This document shows positions 1 to 9,333 of a stretch of 64,000 bases of DNA, piece after piece. Source of the stretch: Flavimobilis soli (GTDB lineage: Bacteria > Actinomycetota > Actinomycetes > Actinomycetales > Cellulomonadaceae). How positions within the stretch are numbered: position 1 is the first letter of the stretch; every line of letters begins with the position of its first letter. The translations under genes and the position numbers were made by a program. Below the pieces are notes generated by a model. That model saw nothing but the letters and a program-made list of their open reading frames with translations, was not told the DNA's origin and did no database searches. The stretch lies in contig NZ_PDJH01000001.1 in assembly GCF_002564025.1 (NCBI RefSeq), positions 1,612,001-1,676,000 on the forward strand, read 5' to 3'.

Positions 1-876
1 GGCACCGACCTCGAGGTCGCCGCGCACGTCGGCGACGCGGTCGAGCTGCTGCACGGCGCGTTCGTCATGCACGACGACGTGATCGACCACGACACGATCC
101 GTCGCGGCCGCCTCAACGTCAGCGGGATGTTCGCCCGCCGCGCCCGCGCCGCCGGCGCGTCCCCCCAGGCCGCTGCGACCTTCGGCGACGCCGCCGGGAT
201 CCTCGCCGGCGACCTCGCGATCAGCGGCGCCATCACCGCCGTCGCCCGCACCAAGGCTCCCCCGCACGTGATCACCGCGCTCCTCGACCTCTTCGAGGAG
301 GCCATCCGCACGACCGCCGCAGGCGAGCTCGAGGACGTCGAGCTCAGCCTCGGCATCCTCGAGCCGACGCTCGAGCAGGTCCTCAAGATGGAGGAGCGCA
401 AGACCGCGGTCTACTCGTTCGTGCTCCCCCTCCAGGCCGCCGCGACCCTCGTCGACTCCGAGCGCGCGACCACCGTGCTGCCGATCCTCGACCTGCTCGG
501 CCGCCACCTCGGCCTCGCCTTCCAGCTGCAGGACGACGTGCTCGGCACGTTCGGCGACCCGGCGCACACCGGCAAGTCCAACCTCACCGACCTGCGCGAG
601 GGCAAGCACACGCCGATCATCGCGCACGCCCGCACGACCGGCGCCTGGGAGAGCATCGCGCCGTTCCACGGCGCCGCCGACCTCGACGAGCAGGGGGCCG
701 CGATCGCGCGCAGCGCCCTCGAGGCGTGCGGCTCGCGCGCGTTCGTCGAGGCGCTCGCGTTCGACCACATGGCCGCCGCCCGCGCCCTCGCGCGTGCCGC
801 GTGCCTGCCCCACGACCTCGTCGAGTGGATCGGCGCCCTCCCCTCGCGGGCGGCCCGGCAGTCGCGCGCCGCATGA
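1..876 (+). CDS. crtE: Geranylgeranyl diphosphate synthase, 5'-truncated by the window edge
   Basis: Trans-type polyprenyl synthase that condenses isopentenyl diphosphate with allylic diphosphates to make C20 GGPP, the precursor for carotenoids. The frame is open from base 1, so the start lies upstream; 291 residues are visible. The first Asp-rich motif DDVIDHD is encoded near base 73 and the second, DDVLGTFGD, near base 532, both in a family-typical context. The stop TGA overlaps the ATG of crtB (ATGA), so the two genes are translationally coupled as the head of the carotenoid operon. Chain length (C15 versus C20) is inferred from the neighbours, not proven from the sequence. Confidence 0.93.
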   Translation, partial: GTDLEVAAHVGDAVELLHGAFVMHDDVIDHDTIRRGRLNVSGMFARRARAAGASPQAAATFGDAAGILAGDLAISGAITAVARTKAPPHVITALLDLFEEAIRTTAAGELEDVELSLGILEPTLEQVLKMEERKTAVYSFVLPLQAAATLVDSERATTVLPILDLLGRHLGLAFQLQDDVLGTFGDPAHTGKSNLTDLREGKHTPIIAHARTTGAWESIAPFHGAADLDEQGAAIARSALEACGSRAFVEALAFDHMAAARALARAACLPHDLVEWIGALPSRAARQSRAA

Positions 877-1769
877 CCGCCGCAGACAGAGCCCGGTACG
901 ACGACGCCGCCCTGCGGGCGAGCGCAACCATCATCGACGCCTACTCGACGAGCTTCGGGCGAGCCGCCCGCATGCTCGCCGAGCCCGTGCGCACGCAGGT
1001 GCGCAGCATCTACGGCCTCGTGCGCCTCGCCGACGAGATCGTCGACGGCGCGTTCGACGGCACGACAGTCGAGGACCGCCGGGAGCTGCTCGACGACCTC
1101 GAGGCCGAGGCGTCCCGCGCCGTCGAGCGCGGCTACTCCACGAACCTCACCGTGCACGCCTTCGCCCTGACCGCGCGCGCCGCCGGCATCGACGCCGAGC
1201 TCACGCAGCCGTTCTTCGAGTCGATGCGCACCGACCTCGCGCGCACCGAGCACGACGCGTCGTCGCTCGGCGCGTACGTGCACGGCTCCGCCGAGGTCGT
1301 CGGGCTCATGTGCCTGCGCGTGTTCCTCCTCGACACTCCTGGCGACGCCGCCGACCGCCAGGCCCGCTACGAGCACCTCGCCCCCGGCGCGGTCGCGCTC
1401 GGCGCCGCGTTCCAGAAGGTCAACTTCCTGCGCGACCTCGCCGCCGACCGTGCCGAGCTCGGACGCAACTACCTCCAGGTCGCTCCGACGCGCCTGACCG
1501 ACGCCGAGCGCGACCGCATCCTCGACGACATCGACGCCGACCTCGCGCTCGCCCGCCAGACGATCGGCGAGCTGCCGCGCTCGTGCCGTCGGGGCGTCCT
1601 CGCCGCGCACGCGCTCTTCGCCGCCCTGTCCCACCAGCTCCGCCGCACCCCCGCCGCGACGATCGCCGCGCGCCGCGTGCGCGTGCCCACCCGCACCAAG
1701 GTCGCCGTGCTCGCCCGCGTCGCCCTCGTCGACGCCCGCCTCGGCCGTACCCGGGAGGTGACACCGTGA
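873..1769 (+). CDS. crtB: Phytoene synthase
   Basis: Squalene/phytoene synthase family, 298 aa. It joins two GGPP head to head to give C40 phytoene. The first Asp motif is RLADEIVD (residues 51-58) and the second is NFLRDLAADRAELGRNYL (about 184-201), with GSAEVVGLMCLRVF between them. The ATG start is fixed by the 4-nt overlap with crtE. The gene ends in the GTGA overlap with crtI, so crtE-crtB-crtI are coupled. Length and motifs are normal for bacterial CrtB. Confidence 0.95.
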   Translation: MTAADRARYDDAALRASATIIDAYSTSFGRAARMLAEPVRTQVRSIYGLVRLADEIVDGAFDGTTVEDRRELLDDLEAEASRAVERGYSTNLTVHAFALTARAAGIDAELTQPFFESMRTDLARTEHDASSLGAYVHGSAEVVGLMCLRVFLLDTPGDAADRQARYEHLAPGAVALGAAFQKVNFLRDLAADRAELGRNYLQVAPTRLTDAERDRILDDIDADLALARQTIGELPRSCRRGVLAAHALFAALSHQLRRTPAATIAARRVRVPTRTKVAVLARVALVDARLGRTREVTP

Positions 1770-3424
1770 CCCGCAGCCGCGTCGTCGTCGTCGGCGCCGG
1801 CATCGCCGGACTCGCCACCGCCGCGCTCCTCGCGCGCGACGGGCACGACGTCGAGGTGATCGAGCGTCGCGACAGCGTCGGCGGGCGCTGCGGCGTCTGG
1901 GAGTCTGACGGCTTCGTGTTCGACACGGGCCCGTCCTGGTACCTCATGCCCGAGGTGTTCGACCACTTCTTCGAGCTCATGGGCACGTCCGCCGCGCACG
2001 AGCTCGACCTGGTCCGCCTCGACCCGGCGTACCGGGTCATCACGGAGGACGACGCGACGATGTGCCGGGCGCCGCTCGACGTGCGCTCGGACCTGGAGGA
2101 CTCAGTCACCCTGTTCGAGAGCGTCGAGGCTGGCGCGGGCGAACGCCTCCGGAAGTACCTCGGTCTCGCGCGCGAGGCCTACGAGCTGGCAGTGCAGCGC
2201 TTCCTGTACACGAGCTTCCAGTCGCTGCGGCCGCTCGCGACCCGCGAGGTCCTGCGCCGCACGGGCACCCTCCTGTCCCTGCTGCTGCGCCCTCTCGACA
2301 AGCACGTCGCACGCTCCTTCACCGACCCGCGTCTGCGGCAGGTGCTCGGCTACCCGGCGGTCTTCCTCGGCACGAGCCCCGACCGCGCGCCGAGCATGTA
2401 CCACCTGATGAGCCACCTCGACCTGGCCGACGGCGTGCTCTACCCGCAGGGCGGCTTCGGCACCGTGATCGACGCCGTCCGCAAGGTCGCGCTCGAGGCC
2501 GGCGTCTCGATCGTCACCGGCACCGAGGTCACCGCCGTCCTGACCCGCGAGGGCCGCAGCCCGGGCGCGTCCAGCCGCACGTCACGCACGGGCCGCGCGT
2601 ACGTGACCGGTGTCGAGGTGCGCGACGCCGAGGGGACGCACCTCGTCCCGGCCGACGTCGTCGTCGGAGCAGGCGATCTGCACCACCTCGAGACGCGCCT
2701 GCTCCCCGAGAAGCTCCAGACCTACCCCGAGCGCTGGTGGGCGGGCCGCGACCCTGGTCCCGGAGCTGTCCTCGTGCACCTCGGCGTGCGCGGCGAGCTG
2801 CCTCGGTTCATCCACCACACGCTGCTCTTCACGTCCGACTGGGACGCCAACTTCGACGCCGTCTACGGCAAGAACCCCCGCGTACCCGACCCCGCGTCGC
2901 TGTACGTGTGCACGCCGTCGCGCACGGACCCGAGCGTCGCGCCCGAGGGGCACGAGAACCTCTTCATCCTCGTGCCCGTCCCCGCCGACCCGGTCGACGG
3001 GCCGAGCCTCGGCCGCGGCGGCATCGGCGGCGCGGGCGACGAGACCGTCGAGCGCGTCGCGGACGCCGCGATCGCCCAGGTCGCCGCGTGGACAGGCGTC
3101 ACCGACCTCGCCGAGCGGATCGTCCTGCGCCGCACCGTCGGTCCGGGCGACTTCGCGACCGACCTGCTGTCCTGGCGCGGCGGTGCGCTCGGGCCTGCCC
3201 ACACCCTGCGGCAGTCCGCGATGCTCCGCGGACGCAACGCCTCCCGCCACGTCGACGGCCTGCTCTACGCGGGCGGCTCCACGATCCCCGGCATCGGGCT
3301 GCCGATGTGCCTCATCAGCGCGGAGATCGCGCTCAAGAGGTTGCGCGGCGACACGTCGACCGGGCCGCTGCCCGCCAACACCTTGCGCCACCGCCCGCCC
3401 GTGACCCCGGGACGTCCGGCGTGA
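1766..3424 (+). CDS. crtI: Phytoene desaturase (lycopene-forming)
   Basis: FAD-dependent CrtI-type desaturase, 552 aa. It introduces the double bonds that turn phytoene into lycopene. The N-terminal dinucleotide fold VVVVGAGIAGLATA is at residues 5-18, followed by the family segment FDTGPSWYLMPEVF. The C-terminal family motif GGSTIPGIGLPMCL lies near residue 505. The start is the GTG inside the GTGA overlap with crtB, and the stop likewise overlaps the GTG of the next gene. The number of desaturation steps cannot be read from sequence, but the lycopene elongase and C50 cyclases downstream imply lycopene as product. Confidence 0.94.
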   Translation: MTRSRVVVVGAGIAGLATAALLARDGHDVEVIERRDSVGGRCGVWESDGFVFDTGPSWYLMPEVFDHFFELMGTSAAHELDLVRLDPAYRVITEDDATMCRAPLDVRSDLEDSVTLFESVEAGAGERLRKYLGLAREAYELAVQRFLYTSFQSLRPLATREVLRRTGTLLSLLLRPLDKHVARSFTDPRLRQVLGYPAVFLGTSPDRAPSMYHLMSHLDLADGVLYPQGGFGTVIDAVRKVALEAGVSIVTGTEVTAVLTREGRSPGASSRTSRTGRAYVTGVEVRDAEGTHLVPADVVVGAGDLHHLETRLLPEKLQTYPERWWAGRDPGPGAVLVHLGVRGELPRFIHHTLLFTSDWDANFDAVYGKNPRVPDPASLYVCTPSRTDPSVAPEGHENLFILVPVPADPVDGPSLGRGGIGGAGDETVERVADAAIAQVAAWTGVTDLAERIVLRRTVGPGDFATDLLSWRGGALGPAHTLRQSAMLRGRNASRHVDGLLYAGGSTIPGIGLPMCLISAEIALKRLRGDTSTGPLPANTLRHRPPVTPGRPA

Positions 3425-3774
3425 CCGGTTGGTACCTCGGCGCGCTCGCGTTCTCCTTTGCGGGCGTCGTCACGATCGATGCCCGGTGGAAGGTCGCACT
3501 GTTCGCGCGCGAGCGCCGCGCCCGCGCGCTGACGGTCGCGGTGACGCTCGTCGGCGCGGCCGGCTTCCTCGTGTGGGACGCCGTCGCGATCTCCCGCGGC
3601 TTCTTCGGCCGCGGCGAGAGCCGCGCGATGCTCGGCGTCGAGGTCGCGCCCCACCTCCCGGTCGAGGAGCTCGTGTTCGTGACGTTCCTCAGCTACCTCA
3701 CGCTCGTCGTCTTCGGCGGCGCGCTGCGCCTCCTCGGGCAGGGCACGCGCCCGACGCCGGAGGTGCGGTCGTGA
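3421..3774 (+). CDS. crtYe: C50 carotenoid cyclase subunit (lycopene cyclase domain)
   Basis: Small integral membrane protein (117 aa, about three hydrophobic segments) of the heterodimeric lycopene cyclase domain family. In actinobacteria two such half-size subunits together cyclise the ends of the C50 intermediate. The hallmark PVEEL sits near residue 80, in the context HLPVEELVFVTFLSY. The GTG start overlaps crtI by 4 nt and the stop overlaps crtYf by 4 nt, so a 1:1 complex with the next product is likely. Whether it makes epsilon, gamma or beta rings is not decidable by eye. Confidence 0.9.
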   Translation: MTGWYLGALAFSFAGVVTIDARWKVALFARERRARALTVAVTLVGAAGFLVWDAVAISRGFFGRGESRAMLGVEVAPHLPVEELVFVTFLSYLTLVVFGGALRLLGQGTRPTPEVRS

Positions 3775-4136
3775 CGTACCTGGACCTCGCCGTCGTCGCC
3801 CTCGCGGTCGTCGTCGTGCTGCACGCCGCGTGCGTCGTCGTCGCACGACGGCGCGGCACGCTGCCGCGGCGCTTCGCCGCCGCCGTGGCCGTGACGGTCC
3901 TCGTGCTGTGCGTCCTGACGGTCGTGTTCGACTCGCTCATGGTCATGTCCGACCTCTTCCGCTTCGACGAGGACCGCCTCACGGGCGTGATCCTCTGGCG
4001 GGCGCCGCTCGAGGACCTTGCCTGGCCGCTCGCGGCCGGGCTCCTGCTGCCTGCCCTGCGCGTCGCGCTCGCCCCGCGCCCGGCCGACGCTGCCCCCTCC
4101 GTCCCGACCGACCGCCAGCTCGAGGAGCACGCATGA
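3771..4136 (+). CDS. crtYf: C50 carotenoid cyclase subunit (lycopene cyclase domain)
   Basis: Second half-cyclase, 121 aa with about three membrane segments. It carries PLEDLAW near residue 78 as its version of the P-x-E-E/D signature. It starts at GTG within the stop of crtYe, and its own stop overlaps the ATG of the elongase gene. The paired small subunits and their order directly before crtEb match the Corynebacterium decaprenoxanthin arrangement. Assignment as Yf rather than Ye rests on order only. Confidence 0.88.
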   Translation: MTYLDLAVVALAVVVVLHAACVVVARRRGTLPRRFAAAVAVTVLVLCVLTVVFDSLMVMSDLFRFDEDRLTGVILWRAPLEDLAWPLAAGLLLPALRVALAPRPADAAPSVPTDRQLEEHA

Positions 4137-5035
4137 CCTCCCGCGACGACGTCGCCCCCCACCCCGAGCGCACGAGCCTGCTGCGCGGGCTCGTCGGCAC
4201 GTCCCGACCGCTGTCGTGGATCAACACCGCGTACCCGTTCGCGGCCGCGTACCTGCTCGCCGGCGGCGACCGCTGGTGGCTGATGGCGGTCGCGACGGTG
4301 TTCTTCCTCGTGCCGTACAACCTCGCGATGTACGGGATCAACGACGTCTTCGACTACGAGTCCGACCTCGCCAACCCGCGTAAGGGTGGTGTCGAGGGCA
4401 TCGTCCTGGACCGGCGTCTGCACCGCGCGACGCTGTGGGCGTCGGCGCTCACGTGCCTGCCGTTTGTCGTCGTGCTCGTCGCGGCAGGCACGCTCGCGTC
4501 GACGTCGGTGCTCGCGGTGTCGCTGTTCGCGGTCGTCGCGTACTCGGCACGGGGGCTGCGGTTCAAGGAGAAGCCGGTCCTCGACTCGCTGACGTCGTCG
4601 ACCCACTTCGTGTCGCCCGCCGTCTTCGCGGTGACGCTCACGGGCGGCGAGTTCACCGGCCCCGTCGTGGCCGTCCTCGCCGCGTTCTTCGCGTGGGGAG
4701 CCGCGTCGCAGGCGTTCGGCGCCGTGCAGGACGTCCGTGCCGACCGCTCCGCGGGCATCGCGTCGATCGCGACCGTGCTCGGCGCGCGTCGCACCGTGCA
4801 GCTCGCGATCGGCGGCTACCTGCTCGCCGCCGTCCTCATGCTCGGCGCGGGCTGGCCCGGAGTGCTCGGCGGTGTCATCCCGCTCGGCTACGCGGTGTCG
4901 GTCGCGCCGTTCCGCAGCATCACGGACGAGGACTGCGAGCGCGCGAACGCCGGGTGGCGCCGCTTCCTGTGGCTGAACATGGTCGCCGGGTTTCTCATCA
5001 CGCAGCTCGTCATCATCATCCTGCTGCAGCGCTGA
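4133..5035 (+). CDS. crtEb: Lycopene elongase (UbiA-type prenyltransferase)
   Basis: UbiA superfamily membrane prenyltransferase, 300 aa with about eight hydrophobic segments. It would add C5 units to both ends of lycopene, giving the C50 skeleton (flavuxanthin-type). The first Asp motif is NDVFDYESD near residue 70 and the second, DVRADRSAG, near residue 200; both are family hallmarks. The ATG overlaps the crtYf stop (ATGA). It is the last gene of the operon. The next gene is convergent with only 9 nt between the stops, and no terminator hairpin is visible in that gap. Confidence 0.92.
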   Translation: MTSRDDVAPHPERTSLLRGLVGTSRPLSWINTAYPFAAAYLLAGGDRWWLMAVATVFFLVPYNLAMYGINDVFDYESDLANPRKGGVEGIVLDRRLHRATLWASALTCLPFVVVLVAAGTLASTSVLAVSLFAVVAYSARGLRFKEKPVLDSLTSSTHFVSPAVFAVTLTGGEFTGPVVAVLAAFFAWGAASQAFGAVQDVRADRSAGIASIATVLGARRTVQLAIGGYLLAAVLMLGAGWPGVLGGVIPLGYAVSVAPFRSITDEDCERANAGWRRFLWLNMVAGFLITQLVIIILLQR

Positions 5036-5044
5036 GAGCCCGGA

Positions 5045-6601
5045 TCACGCCGTCTGCGCCTGCCCCGCGTCGTCGTGGCTCGCCGCAGCCGCGGCGAGCA
5101 GGTTGCGCGCCATCGCGGGGAAGATGAGCGCGTGGAAGGGCCAGATCGCCCACCAGTACGCCTTGCCCCGCAGGCCGCGCGGGAAGTAGATCGCCCGCTG
5201 CCGGTAGCTCGTGCCGCCGCCCTCGGCCGGCTCGACGACCATCTCGAGCCACGCGTCGCCCGGCACGCGCATCTCCGCGCGCAGCCGCAGCAGGTGGCCG
5301 CGCTCGAGCGCCTCGACCCGCCACCAGTCGACCGCGTCACCGACGACGAGCCGCTCCGGGTGGCGGCGGCCCCTCCGGCCGCCCACGCCACCGACGAGCT
5401 TGTCGAGCAGCCCGCGCACCGCCCACGCGACGGGCAACGAGTACCAGCCGTTCGCGCCGCCCACGCCCTCGACGACGCGCCACGCGTCCGCAGGGTCGAC
5501 GTGCCGCGCCGTCCGCTCCCGCTCGTCCGTGTAGACGGTCAGGCCCGCCCACGCGGGGTCGCTCGGCAGCGGGTCCGCAGGCACGCCCGACGACGCCCCC
5601 GCCCACGTCGTCTCGACGTCGCCGCGGCTCATCTTGCCGAGCGCGAGGCGCACCGCCTCGCGGTACGGCGTCAGACCGTCCGGCGGGAGCGGCACGTGCT
5701 CGTCGATGTCGTGCTCGCGGCTGACGGCGTCGTGCTGGAGCGACTGCACGAGCGGCACAGCCATGCCGTGCGGGATGGGCGTCACGAGCGTGACCCACCA
5801 GCCCGCGAGCCGCGGCGCGGGCGTCGGCAGCGAGTAGATGCGTCGCTTCGGCAGCCCGGCCTCGTGCATGTAGCCGTACATGAGCCCCGCGTACGAGAGC
5901 ACCTCGCGCGAGCCGAGGTCGAAGCGGCGACTCACGTCGAGCGGCACCCGCACCGCGCCGACGAGGTAGTGCAGCACGTCGCGCACCGCGATCGGCTCGA
6001 TGCGGTTGCGCACCCACGCCGGCGCCGGCATGACCGGCAGGTTCTCCGTGAGGTGCCGGATCATCTCGAACGACGCCGAGCCCGACCCGATCACGACCCC
6101 TGCCTGGTAGACGATCGTCGGCACGCCCGAGTCGAGCAGCGCGTCCCCCACAGCAGTCCGCGAACGCATGTGCGGCGACAGCTCGACACCGTCCGGGTGC
6201 AGGCCACCGAGGTACACGATCCGGCGCACGCCAGCGCGGCGCGCCTCGCGCGCGACCGAGCGTGCCATGTCGAGCTCCGTCGTCTCGAAGTCGCCGCTCG
6301 CCCCCATCGAGTGCACCAGGTAGAACAGCACGTCGACGTCGCCCGCCGCGTCACCGCCCGCGCCGTCGGGCCGCAGGGCGCGCGCGGTGTCCTCGGCCTC
6401 GCTCAGGTCCCCCTCGACGACCTCGACGTCGTCACGCCACGGCACCTCGGCGAGCCTGCGCTCGTCGCGCGCGATCACCTTGACGCGGTGCCCGGCCGCG
6501 AGGAGCTGGGGCACGAGGCGCCCGCCGAGGTAGCCGGTCGCGCCCGTGACGAGCGCGGTCACGCGCGAGGGCAAGAGCTGCGGGGCTGCGACGTCGTCCA
6601 T
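5045..6601 (-). CDS. NAD(P)-binding SDR protein with C-terminal DUF2867 domain
   Basis: 518 aa. The N-terminal atypical short-chain dehydrogenase fold has the nucleotide motif VTGATGYLGG at residues 17-26, acidic and Arg pocket residues, and VVEGDLSE. The C-terminal half (about 330-510) is DUF2867-like, with WRVEALERGHLLRLRAEM and a hydrophobic end. Such YwnB/NmrA-like proteins are often found beside pigment or stress genes, but their substrate is unknown. The start ATG at 6601 gives MDDVAAPQLL and places the fold at the expected distance; an upstream extension would lack homology. It is convergent with the carotenoid operon and divergent from the PoxB-like gene. The cellular role is not assigned. 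Confidence 0.8.
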   Translation of the reverse strand: MDDVAAPQLLPSRVTALVTGATGYLGGRLVPQLLAAGHRVKVIARDERRLAEVPWRDDVEVVEGDLSEAEDTARALRPDGAGGDAAGDVDVLFYLVHSMGASGDFETTELDMARSVAREARRAGVRRIVYLGGLHPDGVELSPHMRSRTAVGDALLDSGVPTIVYQAGVVIGSGSASFEMIRHLTENLPVMPAPAWVRNRIEPIAVRDVLHYLVGAVRVPLDVSRRFDLGSREVLSYAGLMYGYMHEAGLPKRRIYSLPTPAPRLAGWWVTLVTPIPHGMAVPLVQSLQHDAVSREHDIDEHVPLPPDGLTPYREAVRLALGKMSRGDVETTWAGASSGVPADPLPSDPAWAGLTVYTDERERTARHVDPADAWRVVEGVGGANGWYSLPVAWAVRGLLDKLVGGVGGRRGRRHPERLVVGDAVDWWRVEALERGHLLRLRAEMRVPGDAWLEMVVEPAEGGGTSYRQRAIYFPRGLRGKAYWWAIWPFHALIFPAMARNLLAAAAASHDDAGQAQTA

Positions 6602-6698
6602 CCCTCCACTCTGCGGCCTGCAGCCGCGCGGCGCAGGATGGACAAGAACGTCCAGACCGTCGTGCGGGCCTGCCCCGCACCCTGCCGAGGGGACCACC

Positions 6699-8477
6699 GT
6701 GGCCAAGAACAAACCCGCACGCCCGGACGGGACGGTCGCCGACCATCTCGTCGCCCAGCTGATCGAGGCTGGCGCCCGCAACATCTACGGGATCGTCGGT
6801 GACTCGCTCAACCCTGTCGTCGACGCCGTGCGCCGCGCGCGCAAGGAGGGCGCCGACATCTCGTGGGTGCACGTCAGGCACGAGGAGGCCGCCGCGTTCG
6901 CCGCGGCGGCCGAGGCCGAGGTGACGGGCCGGCTCGCCGTGTGCGCGGGCTCGTGCGGGCCCGGCAACCTGCACCTCATCAACGGGCTGTACGACGCCAA
7001 CCGGTCGCGCGTGCCGGTCCTCGCGATCGCGAGCCACATCCCGAGCAACCAGATCGGCACGCAGTTCTTCCAGGAGACGCACCCCGACCGGCTGTTCACC
7101 GAGTGCTCCGTCTACTCGGAGATGATCTCGTCGGCCGTGCAGGCGCCGCGCGTCATCGCGTCCGCGATCCACCATGCCTACGGCGCGCCGGGCGTGTCCG
7201 TGCTGACGCTGCCGGGCGACGTCGCGGACCTCGACGCCGTCGGGTTCGTCACCGACGTGTCCTGCCGCCCGCCCAGGCCGCGCCACGTCCCCGACCCCGC
7301 CTCGGTGCGCGAGCTCGCCGACGCCGTCAACGAGGCCCGCAAGGTCGTCATCTTCGCGGGGGCCGGGGTGCGCGGCGCGCACGACGACGTCATCGCGCTC
7401 GCCGACAAGATCGCCGCGCCCATCGGCCACTCGCTGCGCGGCAAGGAGTGGATCCAGTACGACAACCCGTTCGACATCGGCATGTCCGGTCTGCTCGGCT
7501 ACGGGTCGTGCTTCGAGGCGACCCACGAGGCCGACCTGCTGATCCTGCTCGGCACCGACTTCCCGTACGACCAGTTCCTGCCCGACGACGTGCGCACCGC
7601 CCAGGTCGACATCGAGCCGACGCACCTCGGCCGGCGCACCCGGCTCGACGTGGCCGTCGTCGGCGACGTGGGCGAGACCGTGCGCGCGCTCCTGCCGCTC
7701 GTCGACAAGGCGAAGTCGCGGCGCTTCCTCGACTCGATGCGCAAGAAGCACGTCAAGGCGATGAGCGGCGTCGTCGGCGCGTACAAGGGCAAGAGCGCCG
7801 AGTCGCTCGTGCCGGTCCACCCCGAGTACCTCGCGGACGTCCTCGACCAGGAGGCGGCGGACGACGCCGTGTTCACCGTCGACACGGGCATGTGCAACGT
7901 GTGGGCCGCCCGCTACATCAGCCCGAACGGGCGCAGGCGCGTCATCGGGTCGTTCCTGCACGGCTCGATGGCCAACGCCGTGCCGCACGCGATCGGCGCC
8001 GCGAAGTCCTCACCCGGACGGCAGGTCGTCGCGATGGCGGGCGACGGCGGCCTCGCGATGCTCCTCGGCGAGCTCGTCACGATCAAGGCACTCGACCTGC
8101 CCGTGAAGATCGTCCTGTTCGACAACGCGACGCTCGGCATGGTGCGCCTCGAGATGCTCGTCGAGGGCCTGCCCTCGTACGGCACGGACTCGCCCGAGGT
8201 CGACTACGCGCAGGTCGCGGACGCGATCGGCATCCCGGCTGTCCGCGTCACCGACCCGAAGGACGTGCGCGGAGCGCTGCGTGAGGCGTTCGACCGCCCT
8301 GGCCCCGCCCTCGTCGACGTCGTCACCGATCCTCGCGCCCTGTCGATCCCGCCGTCAATCACGGCCGAGCAGGTGCGCGGCTTCGCCGTCGCGATGAGCA
8401 AGGAGGTCCTCGGCGGAGGGCTCGGCGAGGTCGTCTCCATGGCGCGGTCGAACCTGCGGAACGTCCCGAAGCCCTGA
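6699..8477 (+). CDS. poxB: Pyruvate dehydrogenase (quinone) / ThDP-dependent oxidase
   Basis: Thiamine-diphosphate enzyme, 592 aa, that would decarboxylate pyruvate to acetate and CO2 while passing electrons via FAD to quinone. The N-terminal domain has the activating Glu in VRHEEAAAFAAAAEA (about residue 61). The middle FAD/DHS-like domain is about 195-330. The C-terminal ThDP domain has GDGGLAMLLGEL near 447 and FDNATLGMV near 475. GTG at 6699 is preceded by GAGGGGA at 6687-6693, which decides the start. Length is close to E. coli PoxB (572 aa). A strong hairpin follows the stop, so it is probably monocistronic. Acetolactate synthase is less likely given the overall PoxB-like pattern (ETHPDRLFTECSVY). 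Confidence 0.88.
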   Translation: MAKNKPARPDGTVADHLVAQLIEAGARNIYGIVGDSLNPVVDAVRRARKEGADISWVHVRHEEAAAFAAAAEAEVTGRLAVCAGSCGPGNLHLINGLYDANRSRVPVLAIASHIPSNQIGTQFFQETHPDRLFTECSVYSEMISSAVQAPRVIASAIHHAYGAPGVSVLTLPGDVADLDAVGFVTDVSCRPPRPRHVPDPASVRELADAVNEARKVVIFAGAGVRGAHDDVIALADKIAAPIGHSLRGKEWIQYDNPFDIGMSGLLGYGSCFEATHEADLLILLGTDFPYDQFLPDDVRTAQVDIEPTHLGRRTRLDVAVVGDVGETVRALLPLVDKAKSRRFLDSMRKKHVKAMSGVVGAYKGKSAESLVPVHPEYLADVLDQEAADDAVFTVDTGMCNVWAARYISPNGRRRVIGSFLHGSMANAVPHAIGAAKSSPGRQVVAMAGDGGLAMLLGELVTIKALDLPVKIVLFDNATLGMVRLEMLVEGLPSYGTDSPEVDYAQVADAIGIPAVRVTDPKDVRGALREAFDRPGPALVDVVTDPRALSIPPSITAEQVRGFAVAMSKEVLGGGLGEVVSMARSNLRNVPKP

Positions 8478-8501
8478 CCCGCGCCACGGGTCTCGGGTCA
8501 T

Positions 8502-8534
8502 CCCGTGGGGGGACGACCTGCGTCCCCCCACGGG
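8502..8534 (+). terminator. Intrinsic terminator hairpin after poxB
   Basis: A perfect 14-bp stem (8502-8515 with 8521-8534) closes a 5-nt loop ACCTG, 24 nt after the poxB stop. No long T-run follows, as is common in high-GC actinobacteria. Confidence 0.8.
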
Positions 8535-8604
8535 CGCACGCGCCGCGCACGGACCCGCCCCCGGCCCGACGCGGTCGTGGGCGGGCTCCGCGCACGATGA
8601 GGTC

Positions 8605-9333
8605 ATGGAAGCTCACCACACCGACCGTCTCGTCGCCCGCGACCTCACCCAGGTCTACGGTGACGGCCCCTTCGCCACCCGTGCCCTGGACGGGGTCGGT
8701 CTCATCGTGGAGCCCGGCGAGTCGGTCGCCATCATGGGCCCGTCCGGGTCCGGCAAGACGACGCTGCTGCACGTCCTCGCGGGGATCCTCACCCCGACCT
8801 CAGGGTCCGTCGGCTGGCGTGGTGCCGACCTCGCGACGTTGCCCGACACCGACCGCACCCGGCTGCGACGCACCGACTTCGGTTTCGTCTTCCAGTCAGG
8901 GAGGCTCCTGCCCGAGCTGCCCGCCGTCGAGAACGCCGCACTGCCGCTGATGCTCGCGGGCGTCCCGCGCGCGAGCGCGGTCGCGATCGCGCGGGCCGAG
9001 CTGGGCAGGCTGGGCCTCGGCGGGCTCGAGGAACGCCGTCCGGGCGAGCTCTCAGGCGGCCAGGCGCAGCGCGTCGCGATCGCCCGCGCGCTCGTCGGGC
9101 ACCCCGGCGTCATCTTCGCGGACGAGCCCACCGGCGCTCTCGACCAGACGACGGGGCAGGAGGTCCTCAGCGTCCTCACCGCGGCAGCCGCAGCCAACGG
9201 TGCGTCGCTCGTCATCGTCACGCACGACGCGGGAGTTGCCCGCCACTGCACCCGCACCGTGACGATGCGCGACGGCCGGATCGTCCGCGAGCACGTCGCC
9301 GCCCCTCGCACCGTGCCGGGCGGTGCCCTGTGA
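8605..9333 (+). CDS. ABC transporter ATP-binding protein (MacB/LolD type)
   Basis: ATPase subunit, 242 aa. Walker A GPSGSGKT is near residue 46, the Q-loop near 95 (VFQSGRLLP), the signature LSGGQAQRVAIARAL near 149, Walker B VIFADEP near 169 and the switch His in VTHDAG near 209. This lineage works with FtsX-like permeases in lipoprotein or peptide export, bacitracin-type resistance or cell-wall remodelling. The stop overlaps the GTG of the permease gene by 4 nt, fixing the pair. The substrate is unknown. Confidence 0.9.
   Translation: MEAHHTDRLVARDLTQVYGDGPFATRALDGVGLIVEPGESVAIMGPSGSGKTTLLHVLAGILTPTSGSVGWRGADLATLPDTDRTRLRRTDFGFVFQSGRLLPELPAVENAALPLMLAGVPRASAVAIARAELGRLGLGGLEERRPGELSGGQAQRVAIARALVGHPGVIFADEPTGALDQTTGQEVLSVLTAAAAANGASLVIVTHDAGVARHCTRTVTMRDGRIVREHVAAPRTVPGGAL

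Noticed and set aside
411..1634. Long minus-strand reading frame (407 codons) opposite crtE/crtB
   Set aside because: Antisense to two genes with intact catalytic motifs; its composition is what GC-rich third positions produce on the other strand.
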